This document shows positions 23,839 to 33,871 of a stretch of DNA of 64,000 nt, one piece after another. Where the stretch lies: the NCBI RefSeq assembly GCF_003432385.1, contig NZ_CP031841.1, forward strand, positions 1,302,001-1,366,000, given 5' to 3'. Below the pieces are notes generated by a model that had not been told where the DNA came from, did not search any database, and was given only the letters and a program-made list of their open reading frames with translations. Within the stretch, counting starts at the first letter, position 1, and each line of letters starts with the position of its first letter. The translations under genes and the position numbers were made by a program. The stretch comes from Breoghania sp. L-A4 (GTDB lineage: Bacteria > Pseudomonadota > Alphaproteobacteria > Rhizobiales > Stappiaceae).

Positions 23839-24537
23839 ATGAACCTACAGGTCAAAACGGATTGGCTGATCCGGCAGGGCGAGGTCGTGGGGCCGCAGCT
23901 CTATCGAATCCTGCGTGAGCGCATCATCCAGAGCGATCTGCAGCCCGGCTGCCGTATTTCCGAATCCGAGATCGCCGCTGCCTACGGTCTGAGCCGTCAG
24001 CCGGTGCGCGAGGCGTTCATCAAGCTCGCCGAGGAAGGGCTTCTCGAGATCCGGCCGCAGCGCGGCACATTCGTGCGCAAGATCGCGGTGTCCGCGGTGA
24101 TCGATGCGCGTTTCGTGCGCGAGGCGATCGAAGCCGACGTCATCAAGCTGCTTGCCGCCGATCCGGACCCCGCCCTGGCGGCGGAGCTGCGTCGGCAACT
24201 GGTCGAGCAGCGCAAGCTGACCGGGCACGATGCGGTGGGGTTCATCGCCCTTGACGAGTTGTTTCACCGCACCCTCGCCGAGGCCGCCGGCAAGGCCTAC
24301 GCCTGGAACGTGGTGGAAGGCGTAAAGGCGCAGATGGATCGCGTCCGCTACCTGTCGGCCTTTCAGTTCCCCCTGGAAAAGCTTGTCGCCCAGCACACCG
24401 CCATCACCGAGGCGATCGCCTCCGGCGACGTGCCGGCGGCCGAAGCCGCCATGCGCGGACATCTGCGCGAGGTTCTCAACGATCTGCCGGTCATCGCTGC
24501 TGAGCGACCGGAATTCTTCGACGACGCGGACGGATAG
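23839..24537 (+). CDS. GntR-family regulator (FadR/FCD subfamily)
   Basis: 232 residues. N-terminal winged HTH (LYRILRERIIQSDLQPGCRI, SEIAAAYGLSRQPVREAFIKL, LEIRPQRGTFVRKI) and a C-terminal all-helical FCD domain (DARFVREAIEADVI, FHRTLAEAAGKAYAW, QHTAITEAIASGD) with Asp/His residues that usually hold a metal near the ligand. Its position between uxuAB and a TRAP transporter suggests control of both by a sugar acid or KDG intermediate. The function resembles UxuR, inferred from context only. Confidence 0.85.
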   Translation: MNLQVKTDWLIRQGEVVGPQLYRILRERIIQSDLQPGCRISESEIAAAYGLSRQPVREAFIKLAEEGLLEIRPQRGTFVRKIAVSAVIDARFVREAIEADVIKLLAADPDPALAAELRRQLVEQRKLTGHDAVGFIALDELFHRTLAEAAGKAYAWNVVEGVKAQMDRVRYLSAFQFPLEKLVAQHTAITEAIASGDVPAAEAAMRGHLREVLNDLPVIAAERPEFFDDADG

Positions 24538-24574
24538 GCCCGCGCGAATGACACGACAGCATATGGAGGAAACA

Positions 24575-25552
24575 ATGCTGAACACTTCGAAATTCGGAAA
24601 AATCCTGCTTGCCGGCCTCACCGCCACCGTCTTCACGGGCCAGGCGATGGCCGCCGACATCACGCTGAAGCTCGGCCATCTCGCCAACGAGCAGAACATC
24701 TGGCACAAGGCCGCGGTGAAATTCGGCGAGGAACTCAAGGCGCTCACCAACGGGCGCATCGAGGTCGAGGTCTATCCCAACGAGTCGCTGGGCAAGGAAA
24801 TGGACCTGATCAACGGCATGCAGCTCGGCACGGCCGACATGACGATCACCGGCGAGAGCCTGCAGAACTGGGCGCCGATGGCGGCCCTGCTTGCCGTGCC
24901 CTACGCCTACAAATCACTGGCGCATATGGACGAGGTCGCGAGCGGCGACATCGGCGACAAGATCAAGGCCGAGATCATTGAGAAGGCCCGGGTCCGGCCC
25001 ATCGCCTATTTCGCCCGCGGTCCGCGCAATCTCACCTCGAACCGCCCGATTGAATCGCCGGACGACCTCAATGGCCTGAAGCTGCGCGTGCCCAACGTGC
25101 CGCTGTTTGTCGATGTCTGGAAGGCGCTTGGCGCCAGCCCGACGCCGATGGCTTTCTCGGAAGTGTTCACCTCCTTGCAGAACGGAACGATCGATGCGCA
25201 GGAAAATCCGCTGGCGCTGATCAAGTCGGCGAACTTCAACGAAGTTCAGAAATACGTCAACAAGACCGAGCATGTGCGCTCGTGGATCTATCTGGTGATC
25301 TCCGAACTGACCTGGAGCAAGCTTTCGGACGCCGACAAGGCGGCGGTGATGGAAGCCGCGAAGCGCGCCCAGGCCTTCGAGCGCGAGGCGTTCCTGAAGG
25401 ATGAGCAGGCGCTCGTTGCCGAACTTTCCGAAAAGGGCATGACCTTTGTCGACGTCGATGGCGCCGCATTCGCTGCTCAGGCCAAGGATGCCGTGCTTGC
25501 CAATGTGAAGCCGGAGATCAAGACGATCGTAGAGGGCCTCTTCGCCAACTGA
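24575..25552 (+). CDS. TRAP transporter substrate-binding protein (DctP family)
   Basis: 325 residues from ATG 24575 after a strong GGAGGA. An N-terminal signal peptide (ILLAGLTATVFTGQAMA, cleavage before ADIT) is followed by the DctP fold: LKLGHLANEQNIWHKAAVKF, GRIEVEVYPNESLGKE, and the conserved LRVPNVPLFVDVWKALGASP segment whose Arg binds substrate carboxylates. It is the periplasmic receptor for the DctQM permease downstream, probably for an aldonate or hexuronate given the neighbouring enzymes. Confidence 0.92.
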   Translation: MLNTSKFGKILLAGLTATVFTGQAMAADITLKLGHLANEQNIWHKAAVKFGEELKALTNGRIEVEVYPNESLGKEMDLINGMQLGTADMTITGESLQNWAPMAALLAVPYAYKSLAHMDEVASGDIGDKIKAEIIEKARVRPIAYFARGPRNLTSNRPIESPDDLNGLKLRVPNVPLFVDVWKALGASPTPMAFSEVFTSLQNGTIDAQENPLALIKSANFNEVQKYVNKTEHVRSWIYLVISELTWSKLSDADKAAVMEAAKRAQAFEREAFLKDEQALVAELSEKGMTFVDVDGAAFAAQAKDAVLANVKPEIKTIVEGLFAN

Positions 25553-25561
25553 TGCATCCTG

Positions 25562-25588
25562 CGGCGCCGGACACAGGGTCCGGCGCCG
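25562..25588 (+). terminator. perfect 11-bp hairpin between dctP and dctQ
   Basis: CGGCGCCGGAC and its complement surround a 5-base loop (25573-25577). Only a short T tract follows, so full termination is unlikely. It lies 10 bp after the dctP stop and 24 bp before the chosen dctQ start. Such hairpins often stabilise the receptor mRNA so that the binding protein is made in excess over the permease. Confidence 0.65.
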
Positions 25589-25611
25589 TACTTTTGGAAA
25601 GCCGCGCGCCG

Positions 25612-26115
25612 ATGCGACACCTGATTTCCCTGTTCGAGAGGCTGAGCCGCGCGGCCACCGGCATCGCCTTCGTGGTGCTGATGATTGCCGTGCTCATCCA
25701 GGTCCTCGGCCGTTCGGTGTTTTCCGACTCTCCTGTCTGGACCGAGGAGCTGACGCGTTTCGCGCTGCTCTATCTCGCCGCCTGCGGCGTCGGGCTGTCC
25801 TACCGCAATGGCGATCTCGTCAACGTCGATCTGGTCTGCGAGACGCTTCCCGGCCCCTGGCCGTGGCGCCTGCGGCTCATCTCGGCGCTCGCCACGGCGT
25901 TCCTGTGCGGCGCCTTGCTGGCGCCGGCCTGGCAATTCACGTCGATCGGTGCCTTCCAGACCTCGCCCGCCCTCGGCTGGCGCATGAATTACATCCATAT
26001 CAGCGTTCTGGTGCTGTTGAGTTCGTTGCTTGTCTTCTCCCTCCTGCGCGCGGTCGCCATGCTCGCGGGAGAGTCCGACGGCCTGCCCCAGTCCGAGCCC
26101 GGTGACGCGTCATGA
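25612..26115 (+). CDS. TRAP transporter small permease (DctQ family)
   Basis: 167 residues from ATG 25612; the frame is open back to 25552 but that part spans the hairpin. Four membrane segments: ATGIAFVVLMIAVLIQVLG, FALLYLAACGVGLSY, a segment near residue 85-105, and VLVLLSSLLVFSLL. VWTEELTRFALLYL is the conserved DctQ motif. It overlaps dctM by 4 bp and forms the inner-membrane complex with it. Confidence 0.88.
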   Translation: MRHLISLFERLSRAATGIAFVVLMIAVLIQVLGRSVFSDSPVWTEELTRFALLYLAACGVGLSYRNGDLVNVDLVCETLPGPWPWRLRLISALATAFLCGALLAPAWQFTSIGAFQTSPALGWRMNYIHISVLVLLSSLLVFSLLRAVAMLAGESDGLPQSEPGDAS

Positions 26116-27389
26116 GTCTCGCCATTCTGATCGCCGTGTTCATCGGCGGTCTCATCGTCGGCATTCCGGTGGCCGTCACCCTGGGTCTCGCCTCGCTGGC
26201 CTATCTGTTCTTCGCCGGCATTCCCCTCGCGGTCATGCCGCAGAAGATGTACGCCGGCATGGACGTGTTCGTGCTGCTGTGCATTCCCGGCTTCATCCTC
26301 GCCGGGAACCTGATGAACAGCGGCGGCATCACCGGCCGCATCATCCGTTTCGCCAACGCGCTGGTTGGCTGGGCGCGCGGCGGCCTGGGGCTCACCAATG
26401 TCGCGGGCTCGATGCTGTTCGGCGGCATTTCCGGCACCGCCGTCGCCGACGCCGCGTCGATCGGCGGCATGATGATCCCGGGCATGAAGAAGGCCGGATA
26501 TCCGGGCGACTTCGCCGCCGCCGTCACGGCTGCCTCCTCGACCGTCGGACCGATGATCCCGCCCAGCGTGCCGATGATCATCGTCGGCGCTCTGTCGGGC
26601 ATTTCGGTCGGCAAGATGTTTCTCGCCGGAGCCGTCCCGGGCGTCCTGATGGGCCTGGCGATGATGGTCACCACCTATATCATCGCGGTCCGCCGCGACT
26701 TTCCGCGCCAGCCCTGGCAGGGGCTGGGTGAACTCGGCAAGGCGTTCCTCGGCGCGTTCTGGGCGCTGGCACTCACCGCGCTGATCGTTGGCGGGCTGCT
26801 GACGGGGCTGGCGACCCCGACGGAGACCGCGGTCGTCGCCAGCGTCTACGCCTTTGTCGTCGGCTTCTTCATCTATCGTGAACTGCCCTTGCGCGCGGTG
26901 CCGCGTATCGTCATCGACAGCGCCGTATCCTCCGCCGCCATCCTGGCGCTGGTGGGCTTCGCCAACGTGTTCGGCTGGATCCTCGTCTCCGAACGCATCC
27001 CGCAGACCATCGCCGCCGCGGTGTTGTCGGTGACCGACAACAAGTATCTCGTCATTCTTCTTATCAACGTGCTGCTGCTGTTCGTCGGCATGTTCATGGA
27101 GACGATCGCCGCGCTGATCATCCTGTTCGTGCCGCTGCTGGCGCTGGCGCAGGGCGTCGGCGTCGATCCGCTGCATTTCGCCACCTTCGCCGTGCTCAAC
27201 CTGATGATCGGCCTGACCACGCCGCCGGTCGGCGTCTGCCTGTTCGTCTGCGCGAACATCGCCAGGCTGCCGCTGACGCCGGTGGTGCGCGCCATCGCGC
27301 CGTTCCTGCTGACCAATATCGCGGTTCTGCTGCTCGTGTCCTACGTGCCGGCGATCGCCACCTGGCTGCCCTCCATCCTGCTCGACTAG
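26112..27389 (+). CDS. TRAP transporter large permease (DctM family)
   Basis: 425 residues with about 11-12 hydrophobic segments. Typical DctM motifs: GIPVAVTLGLASLAY, FILAGNLMNSGGI, GLGLTNVAGSMLFGGISGTAVADAA, STVGPMIPPSVPMIIVG, and FMETIAALIILFVPLL. It is the sodium-driven transport channel of the TRAP system. The gene overlaps dctQ and is followed 10 bp later by the dehydrogenase gene, so gntR-dctPQM-dehydrogenase may be one operon. Confidence 0.93.
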   Translation: MSLAILIAVFIGGLIVGIPVAVTLGLASLAYLFFAGIPLAVMPQKMYAGMDVFVLLCIPGFILAGNLMNSGGITGRIIRFANALVGWARGGLGLTNVAGSMLFGGISGTAVADAASIGGMMIPGMKKAGYPGDFAAAVTAASSTVGPMIPPSVPMIIVGALSGISVGKMFLAGAVPGVLMGLAMMVTTYIIAVRRDFPRQPWQGLGELGKAFLGAFWALALTALIVGGLLTGLATPTETAVVASVYAFVVGFFIYRELPLRAVPRIVIDSAVSSAAILALVGFANVFGWILVSERIPQTIAAAVLSVTDNKYLVILLINVLLLFVGMFMETIAALIILFVPLLALAQGVGVDPLHFATFAVLNLMIGLTTPPVGVCLFVCANIARLPLTPVVRAIAPFLLTNIAVLLLVSYVPAIATWLPSILLD

Positions 27390-27399
27390 GTTCTTCGCC

Positions 27400-28440
27400 A
27401 TGCAAACCCGCGTCTGCCGCCTCCATGACATGCACGACATCCGCATCGAGACCGACACAGTCGCCGCCCCCGGGCCGGGCGAGGTGCTGGTCGCCATCGG
27501 CGCCGGCGGCATCTGCGGCTCGGACCTGCACTACTATCACGAGGGCGGCTTCGGCCCGATCCGGGTGCGCGAGCCGATCATTCTCGGCCACGAGGTGGCC
27601 GGCATCATCGAGGCGGTGGGCGCCGGCGTCACCCGCGTCAAGCCTGGCGACCGCGTCGCGCTCAATCCGAGCCGGCCCTGCGGCCACTGCCGCTACTGTC
27701 GCGAGGGTCAGTTCCAGCACTGCCTGGAGATGCGCTTTTACGGCTCGGCGCTGCGTTTTCCGCATCAGCAGGGCGCGTTCCGCGACCGCATCGTCGCCGA
27801 CGCCGTCCAATGCGAGCCGGTCGGCCCGAACACCACGCTTGCGCAAGCCGCTTGCGCCGAACCGCTCGCGGTTTGTGTCCACGCCGGCAATCAGGCGGGT
27901 GATCTTCACGGCAAGCGCGTTCTGGTCACTGGCGCCGGGCCGATCGGGTCGCTCTGCGCCGCCGTGGCGAAGCACGGCGGCGCGTCGGAGGTCGTCGTCA
28001 CCGATCTGCAGGACGCGACGCTTGCCGTCGCCACGCGCATGGGCGCGACGCGCACCATCAACGTTGCCACCAACGCGGAGGAGATGGAGGCCTATGCCGC
28101 CGACAAGGGTCATTTCGACGTGGCGTTCGAGTGTTCGGCCGCGCCTTCGGCCCTGCGCGGCGCGCTCGCAACGGTGCGGCCGCAGGGCACAATCGTGCAG
28201 GTGGGTGTGGCGGGCGAGTTGCCGGTCGCCATCAACATGCTCGTGGGCAAGGAGATCACGCTCAGGGGCACGCACCGCTTCCACGCGGAATATGCGCAAG
28301 CGGTGCACCTCATCGATACCAAAGCCATCGATGTCACGCCGATCATCACCGGCAGCTATCCGCTGGCCGAGGCGGTCGCCGCTTTCGAGGCCGCCGGTGA
28401 TCGCGGCCGCTCGGTCAAGGTGCAACTGACATTCGAGTGA
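27400..28440 (+). CDS. zinc-dependent L-idonate/L-gulonate 5-dehydrogenase-like protein
   Basis: 346 residues, medium-chain dehydrogenase. Catalytic zinc ligands in GGICGSDLHYYHEGG and ILGHEVAG; structural zinc Cys cluster CGHCRYCREGQFQHC; NAD fold VLVTGAGPIGSLCAAVAK. Closest in style to IdnD. In described L-gulonate pathways a related enzyme makes D-fructuronate, which UxuB and UxuA then convert to KDG; that fits the neighbours better than idonate use, as no idnO is present. The substrate is inferred. Confidence 0.85.
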   Translation: MQTRVCRLHDMHDIRIETDTVAAPGPGEVLVAIGAGGICGSDLHYYHEGGFGPIRVREPIILGHEVAGIIEAVGAGVTRVKPGDRVALNPSRPCGHCRYCREGQFQHCLEMRFYGSALRFPHQQGAFRDRIVADAVQCEPVGPNTTLAQAACAEPLAVCVHAGNQAGDLHGKRVLVTGAGPIGSLCAAVAKHGGASEVVVTDLQDATLAVATRMGATRTINVATNAEEMEAYAADKGHFDVAFECSAAPSALRGALATVRPQGTIVQVGVAGELPVAINMLVGKEITLRGTHRFHAEYAQAVHLIDTKAIDVTPIITGSYPLAEAVAAFEAAGDRGRSVKVQLTFE

Positions 28441-28594
28441 TCTCCGAGACCGGACGAGGCGCGCTTTGCGATCGTCTGGACCGTCTCCGCGACCGCAAGA
28501 TCCATTGATCTGATCAGATCGCCGCTGCCCCGTTGCCTTTTGCGGTGATTGAGCGGACTCTTGTCGCGGAACGTCACGCAAGGAGGCACGGGTC

Positions 28595-30183
28595 ATGACG
28601 ATGAAGCCAATCCGCAGCCTGCTGACCGCCGGCGCGATCCTGGCGGTCACGGCATTCAGCGCATCCGCCGAGATGGTCTATCACCGCGGCAACACGGCCG
28701 ATCCGGAGACGCTGGACCAGCACAAGACCTCGACAGTCTACGAGGCCAATGTACTGCGCGATCTCTACGAGGGACTGGTGGCGCAGGACGCGGCAGCCAG
28801 AACCGTGCCGGGCGTGGCCGGAAGTTGGACGCTGTCGGACGACGGCCGGCTCTACACGTTTTCCCTGCGCGATGACGCGCGATGGTCGAACGGCGATTCC
28901 GTCACGGCCAACGACTTCGTCTATTCGTTCCGCCGCATCATGACGCCCGAGACGGGCGCCAAATACGCCAACGTGCTGTTTCCCATTCTCAATGCCGAGA
29001 AGGTCTTCAAGGGGGATCTGCAGCCAGACGCTCTGGGCGTGCGGGCGAAGGATCCTTTGACGCTGGAAATCGAGCTTGAGGCGCCCACGCCCTATTTCCT
29101 CGATCTGCTGACCCACCAGACCGGCTTTCCGGTGCATCGCGCCACCATCGAGGCGCACGGCGGCGATTTCGTCAAGGCGGGCATCATGGTGTCGAACGGC
29201 GCCTACACGCTTGGGGAATTCACGCCCAACGCCCGCATCACGCTGCGCAAGAACCCGTATTTCCACGACGCGGACCAGGTCGCCATCGACACGGTGCATT
29301 TCTATCCCACCGAGGACCGCGGCGCGGCGCTCAGGCGCTTCCAGGCGGGCGAGCTGCATTCCAACAACGACGCGCCGACCGAGCAGGCCGCCTTCATGCG
29401 CGAAACGCTTGGCGACCAGTTCCGCGTCGCGCCCTATCTCGGCACCTATTATTACGCCGTGAAGGCGGACAAGGAGAAGTTCAAGGACGTCCGCGTGCGC
29501 CGCGCGCTGTCCATGGCCATCGACCGCGCCTTCATCGCCGAGGAGATCTGGGGCGGCACCATGGTTCCCGCCTATTCCTTCGTGCCGCCGGGCATCGGCA
29601 ACTACGGCGAGCCGGCCTATGCCGACTACAAGGACATGGATCCGCTCGACCGCGAGGACGAGGCGGTGCGCCTTCTCAAGCAGGCCGGCTACGGTGAGGA
29701 CAATCCGCTGGAGGTCGAAATCCGCTACAACACGGCGGAAAATCACAAGAACACGGCGGTGGCGATTGCCGACATGTGGAAGCCGCTCGGCGTCACCGTG
29801 ACGTTCTTCAACTCCGACACCGCGTCCTATTACGCGCATTTGCGCGACAAGGGGATTTCGACGTCGCGCGGGCGGCGTGGATCGGCGACTATTCCGATCC
29901 GCAGAATTTTCTGTTTCTGGTGGAGAGCGACAATCCCGGCTTCAACTACGCCAACTATGCCAACCCGGAGTATGACGCGCTGATGGACGAGGCCGCGAAG
30001 ACCATCGATCTGGAAAAGCGCGCGGAGATCCTCAAGCAGGCGGAGACCATCTTCATGCGCGACCTGCCGTATATTCCGCTGCTCTATTACGGCTCGCTCA
30101 GCATGGTGTCGGACAAGCTCCAGGGATGGCAGGACAATCTGCTCAACATCCACCCCACGCGCTACATGAGGATCATCGAGTAG
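28595..30183 (+). pseudogene. oligopeptide ABC transporter binding protein, frameshifted
   Basis: Two frames together give one complete SBP_bac_5 protein of about 528 residues. Start ATG 28595 follows AAGGAGG; the signal peptide is LLTAGAILAVTAFSASA. The OppA-like body (VYHRGNTADPETLDQHKTST, GLYTFSLRDDARWSNGD, NDFVYSFRR) runs to YAHLRDKG near 29850, where the frame breaks at a GGGG run (29851-29854). One added G restores DFDVARAAWIGDYSDPQNF in the second frame, continuing to PTRYMRIIE. As the rest of the operon is intact, a missing base in sequencing is as likely as real inactivation. Confidence 0.85.
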
Positions 30184-30208
30184 GCGCGCGGCGAAAGGAC
30201 GAGAGCCC

Positions 30209-31132
30209 ATGCTGCGCTACGTTTTGGGCAGGCTGCTCTGGGCGGTGCCGACGCTGCTTGTCATCGTCACGCTGTCATTCTTCTTGATGCGCATCGCTCC
30301 CGGCGGACCGTTCGATCTGGACCGGCCGCTGGAGGCGAAGGTGATGGAGAACCTCGCGCGCGTCTATCAGCTCGACAAGCCTCTTTGGCAGCAATATCTG
30401 ATCTACCTGCGGAACGTGGCGACGGGCGATTTCGGCCCCAGCTTCTTCTTCCGCGATTTCACCATCAACGAGCTCCTGGCCCGCAGCCTGCCGATTTCCA
30501 TCCAGCTTGGCGTCTCCGCGCTCGCGCTGGCGTTGGCGCTGGGCGGCGCCATGGGCGTCTTCGCCGCATTGAGACAGAACCAGGGCCTCGACTACGGCGT
30601 CATGGCGGCGGCGACGATCGGGGTGACCATCCCCAATTTCGTCGTGGCGCCGGTGCTCACCCTCATGCTCGGGGTCTGGCTGGGCTGGCTGCCTGTCGGC
30701 GGCTGGGGGGAAGGGGCCTTCGTCAACCGGGTCTTGCCGGTGATTACCCTGGCGCTGCCGCAGATCGCCGTCGTGGCGCGGTTGACGCGCGGCTCGATGA
30801 TCGAGGCGCTGCGCTCCGACCACGTGCGCACGGCCCGTGCCTATGGCTTGCCGGCGCGCTCGGTGGTCGTGGTGCACGCGCTGCGCAGCGCCATCCTGCC
30901 GGTGATCTCCTATCTCGGCCCCGCCGCCGCGGCGCTGCTCACGGGTTCCGTGGTGGTGGAGACGATCTTCGGCATTCCCGGGATCGGCCGGTATTTCGTG
31001 CAGGGTGCGCTGGCGCGCGATTACACGCTGGTGATGGGCACCGTGATCGTGATCGCCGTCTTCGTCGTGCTGTTCAACCTGCTCGTCGATCTGGCCTATG
31101 CGCTGATCGACCCAAGGGTGCGCCATGAGTAG
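30209..31132 (+). CDS. oligopeptide ABC transporter permease (OppB/DppB type)
   Basis: 307 residues with six predicted membrane segments. N-terminal VLGRLLWAVPTLLVIVTLSF and the conserved PGGPFDLDRPLE after it are typical of OppB; the EAA-type loop RTARAYGLPARSVVVVHALR contacts the ATPase. It overlaps the next permease by 8 bp and follows the binding-protein gene by 25 bp with its own GAAAGGACGAGAG site. Confidence 0.92.
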   Translation: MLRYVLGRLLWAVPTLLVIVTLSFFLMRIAPGGPFDLDRPLEAKVMENLARVYQLDKPLWQQYLIYLRNVATGDFGPSFFFRDFTINELLARSLPISIQLGVSALALALALGGAMGVFAALRQNQGLDYGVMAAATIGVTIPNFVVAPVLTLMLGVWLGWLPVGGWGEGAFVNRVLPVITLALPQIAVVARLTRGSMIEALRSDHVRTARAYGLPARSVVVVHALRSAILPVISYLGPAAAALLTGSVVVETIFGIPGIGRYFVQGALARDYTLVMGTVIVIAVFVVLFNLLVDLAYALIDPRVRHE

Positions 31133-32258
31133 CCTCCGCACTCCCGCATCGGCCGCGCCTCAGGCCGCCGGTGGCCGCTCCCTGTGGGCTGATGCGCGCG
31201 GCCGTCTTCTGGCCAACCGCGCCGCTGTCGCCTCCATGCTGGTGCTGGCATTGGCCGTCATCGCGAGCCTCATCGGGCCGATGGTCTCGCCGCACGCCTA
31301 TGACGCCATCTATCGTGACTATGTGAAGGTGCCCGCGAGCCTCACAGCCTATCCGCACGAGGTCGAGATCGCGCCGATGGTGGAAAGCGCGTTGCGCCGC
31401 GCCCGCCTTACCATCGAAGAGATTTCGCTGAACGGTGATGCGATCAGCATCGCGGTTTCGTCGAACCGCGCGATTGATCCGCGCGTCACGCGCTATCTGG
31501 ATCGCGGCGATCTGTTTGCCAACGCGCGTCTTGAGGACATCTCGCAAGACGGACTGCGGGCCACCTTGCGCGCCGATGTCACCCGTCACCGCTTTCTCTT
31601 CGGCACAGACGCCAACGGCCGCGATCTCTTCAGCAGGACGCTGGTGGCCGGCCGCGTCTCGCTGAGCATCGGGCTGCTGGCGACGCTCGTCGCCATCACC
31701 ATCGGCGTGCTCTATGGCGCAACCGCGGGCTATATCGGCGGCCGCACCGACCGGGTGATGATGCGCACCGTCGACGTGCTCTATTCGTTGCCGTTCATCT
31801 TCATCGTGATCCTTCTGGTGGTGGTCTTCGGGCGCAATATCATCCTGATGTTCCTCGCCGTCGGCGCCGTTGAGTGGCTGGACATGGCGCGCATCGTGCG
31901 CGGCCAGACGCTGAGCCTGAAACGGCAGGAATACGTTCAGGCCGCGCAGGCCATGGGGGTGAGCAGCTCGGGTATCGTGCGTCGGCACATCATCCCCAAC
32001 ACGCTCGGACCGGTCGTGATCTACATGACGTTGCTGGTGCCCAAGGTGATCCTGCTGGAGAGCTTTCTGTCGTTTCTCGGCCTTGGCGTGCAGGAGCCGA
32101 TGACCAGCCTCGGCGTGCTGATTTCGGAAGGCGCGCGCAACCTGCAGGGCGCGTGGTGGATGCTGATCTTTCCCTCGGTCTTTCTCACGGCGATCCTGTT
32201 CGCGCTGAATTTCATCGGCGACGGATTGCGCGACGCGCTCGATCCGAAGGACCGCTGA
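31125..32258 (+). CDS. oligopeptide ABC transporter permease (OppC/DppC type)
   Basis: 377 residues, OppC-like: an N-terminal hydrophobic segment (ASMLVLALAVIASLIGPMVS), a periplasmic insert, HRFLFGTDANGRDLFSR, membrane helices from about 180, and the EAA loop EYVQAAQAMGVSSSGIVRRH. The periplasmic region (about 70-150) is longer than usual for OppC and may contact the binding protein. One base separates it from the ATPase gene. Confidence 0.92.
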   Translation: MSSLRTPASAAPQAAGGRSLWADARGRLLANRAAVASMLVLALAVIASLIGPMVSPHAYDAIYRDYVKVPASLTAYPHEVEIAPMVESALRRARLTIEEISLNGDAISIAVSSNRAIDPRVTRYLDRGDLFANARLEDISQDGLRATLRADVTRHRFLFGTDANGRDLFSRTLVAGRVSLSIGLLATLVAITIGVLYGATAGYIGGRTDRVMMRTVDVLYSLPFIFIVILLVVVFGRNIILMFLAVGAVEWLDMARIVRGQTLSLKRQEYVQAAQAMGVSSSGIVRRHIIPNTLGPVVIYMTLLVPKVILLESFLSFLGLGVQEPMTSLGVLISEGARNLQGAWWMLIFPSVFLTAILFALNFIGDGLRDALDPKDR

Positions 32259-32259
32259 G

Positions 32260-33855
32260 ATGGGCGCGCCGGTCCTGCGCATCGACAATCTGCACGTGGC
32301 GTTTGATACGCAGCAAGGGCCATTGGAGGCCGTGCGCGGGGTATCGCTGGAACTGGCGCGGGGCGAGACGCTGGCCGTAGTCGGCGAGAGCGGCTCGGGC
32401 AAGAGCCAGATGGTGATGGCGGCCATGGGATTGCTGGCGAAAAACGGCCGGGCCACGGGCTCCGTGCTGTATGGCGGGACCCAGCTTATCGGCCTGAGCC
32501 CGCGGGCGCTTAATCGCATTCGCGGCGCGAAGATCACGATGATCTTCCAGGAGCCGATGACCTCGCTCGATCCGCTCTACACCGTCGCGCACCAGCTCGT
32601 CGAGCTTCTGCGCCACCATGCCGGTCTCGGCCGCCGCGCGGCGCGGGTCCGCGCGCTGGAGCTGCTGCGCCTGGTGCGGATTCCCGATCCCGCGCGGCGG
32701 CTCGACAGCTATCCGCACGAGCTTTCCGGCGGCCAGCGCCAGCGGGTGATGATCGCCATGGCGCTGGCCAACGACCCGGACGTGCTGATCGCCGACGAGC
32801 CGACGACCGCGCTGGATGTGACCACCCAGGCGCGGATCCTCGAGCTGATCGCGGACCTCCAGCGGCGTCTCGGCATGGCGGTGCTGTTCATCACCCATGA
32901 TCTGGGCATCGTGCGGCGTATCGCCGACCGGGTCTGCGTGATGCAGGACGGCGCGGTGGTGGAGACGGGCGATACGGCGCGGATATTCAATGCGCCCGCG
33001 CACGCCTGCACCCGCATGCTGCTCGATGCCGAGCCCAAGGGGCGCAAGCCGCCGGTGCCGCGCGATGCGCCGGTGCTGCTGCTGGCCGAGAACGTGCATG
33101 TCGCCTTCAGCCTGGGCGGCGGGCTCCTGACGGCTGCCCACGTGCTGAGCGCGGTGGACCACGTGAGCCTTGTCCTGCGCGAGGGCCAGACGCTGGGGCT
33201 GGTGGGCGAAAGCGGCTCGGGCAAGTCCACATTGGGCCGCGCGCTGCTGCGTCTGCTGCCCGCCTCGGGCCGCATCGCCTTCGAGGGCGCGGAGCTTTCC
33301 GCCCTGCACCGCAGTGATCTGCGCAGGCTTCGGCGCGACATGCAGCTGGTGTTCCAGGATCCGTTCGGATCGCTCAGCCCGCGCATGACTGTGGGCGAGA
33401 TCGTCTCCGAGGGCCTGCTGGTGCACGAGCAGCAGCTCTCTCGCCGTCAGCGCGATGACCGCGCCTGCGCGGCGCTGCAGGAGGTGGCGCTCGATCCTGA
33501 CGCCCGCAACCGCTATCCGCACGAATTCTCGGGCGGCCAGCGCCAGCGCATCGCGATCGCCCGCGCCATCGTCCTGAAACCGAAACTGGTGGTGCTCGAT
33601 GAGCCGACATCGGCGCTCGACCGCACCGTCCAGACGCAGATCATGACGTTGCTGCGCGATCTCCAGGCCGCCCATGGCCTGACCTATCTGTTCATCAGCC
33701 ACGACCTTGCCGTCATCCGGGCCATGGCGGACGAGGTTATGGTGATGAAATCGGGAAAAATCATCGAGCAGGGCACGCCCGACGCCATCTTCCAGCACCC
33801 GCGCGAGGCCTATACGCGCGAACTGATCACGGCGGCGGGATTGGATGCGACCTGA
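32260..33855 (+). CDS. oligopeptide ABC transporter dual ATPase (OppD-OppF fusion)
   Basis: 531 residues with two complete nucleotide-binding domains. Domain 1: Walker [10 protein letters not shown], signature LSGGQRQRV, Walker [13 protein letters not shown]. Domain 2 (from about 265): [30 protein letters not shown]. Both energise the OppBC-type pair. The last part of the gene (33769-33840) is duplicated at 34997-35068, and the ending here, GLDAT, differs from GLA in the second copy, so the original 3' end may be the distal one. Confidence 0.93.
   Translation: MGAPVLRIDNLHVAFDTQQGPLEAVRGVSLELARGETLAVVGESGSGKSQMVMAAMGLLAKNGRATGSVLYGGTQLIGLSPRALNRIRGAKITMIFQEPMTSLDPLYTVAHQLVELLRHHAGLGRRAARVRALELLRLVRIPDPARRLDSYPHELSGGQRQRVMIAMALANDPDVLIADEPTTALDVTTQARILELIADLQRRLGMAVLFITHDLGIVRRIADRVCVMQDGAVVETGDTARIFNAPAHACTRMLLDAEPKGRKPPVPRDAPVLLLAENVHVAFSLGGGLLTAAHVLSAVDHVSLVLREGQTLGLVGESGSGKSTLGRALLRLLPASGRIAFEGAELSALHRSDLRRLRRDMQLVFQDPFGSLSPRMTVGEIVSEGLLVHEQQLSRRQRDDRACAALQEVALDPDARNRYPHEFSGGQRQRIAIARAIVLKPKLVVLDEPTSALDRTVQTQIMTLLRDLQAAHGLTYLFISHDLAVIRAMADEVMVMKSGKIIEQGTPDAIFQHPREAYTRELITAAGLDAT
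33769..33840 (+). repeat. 72-bp direct repeat, copy 1 (3' end of ABC ATPase gene)
   Basis: Exact 72-bp match, by eye, to 34997-35068. This copy is the in-frame C-terminal coding part of the ATPase ([15 protein letters not shown] onward). The two copies flank 1.16 kb holding the alpha/beta-hydrolase gene. Confidence 0.95.
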
Positions 33856-33871
33856 AAGCGCGACAGTCGGG

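Noticed and set aside
26030-27512. Frames on both strands overlapping the DctM gene
   Set aside because: Shadows of a clear membrane permease gene.
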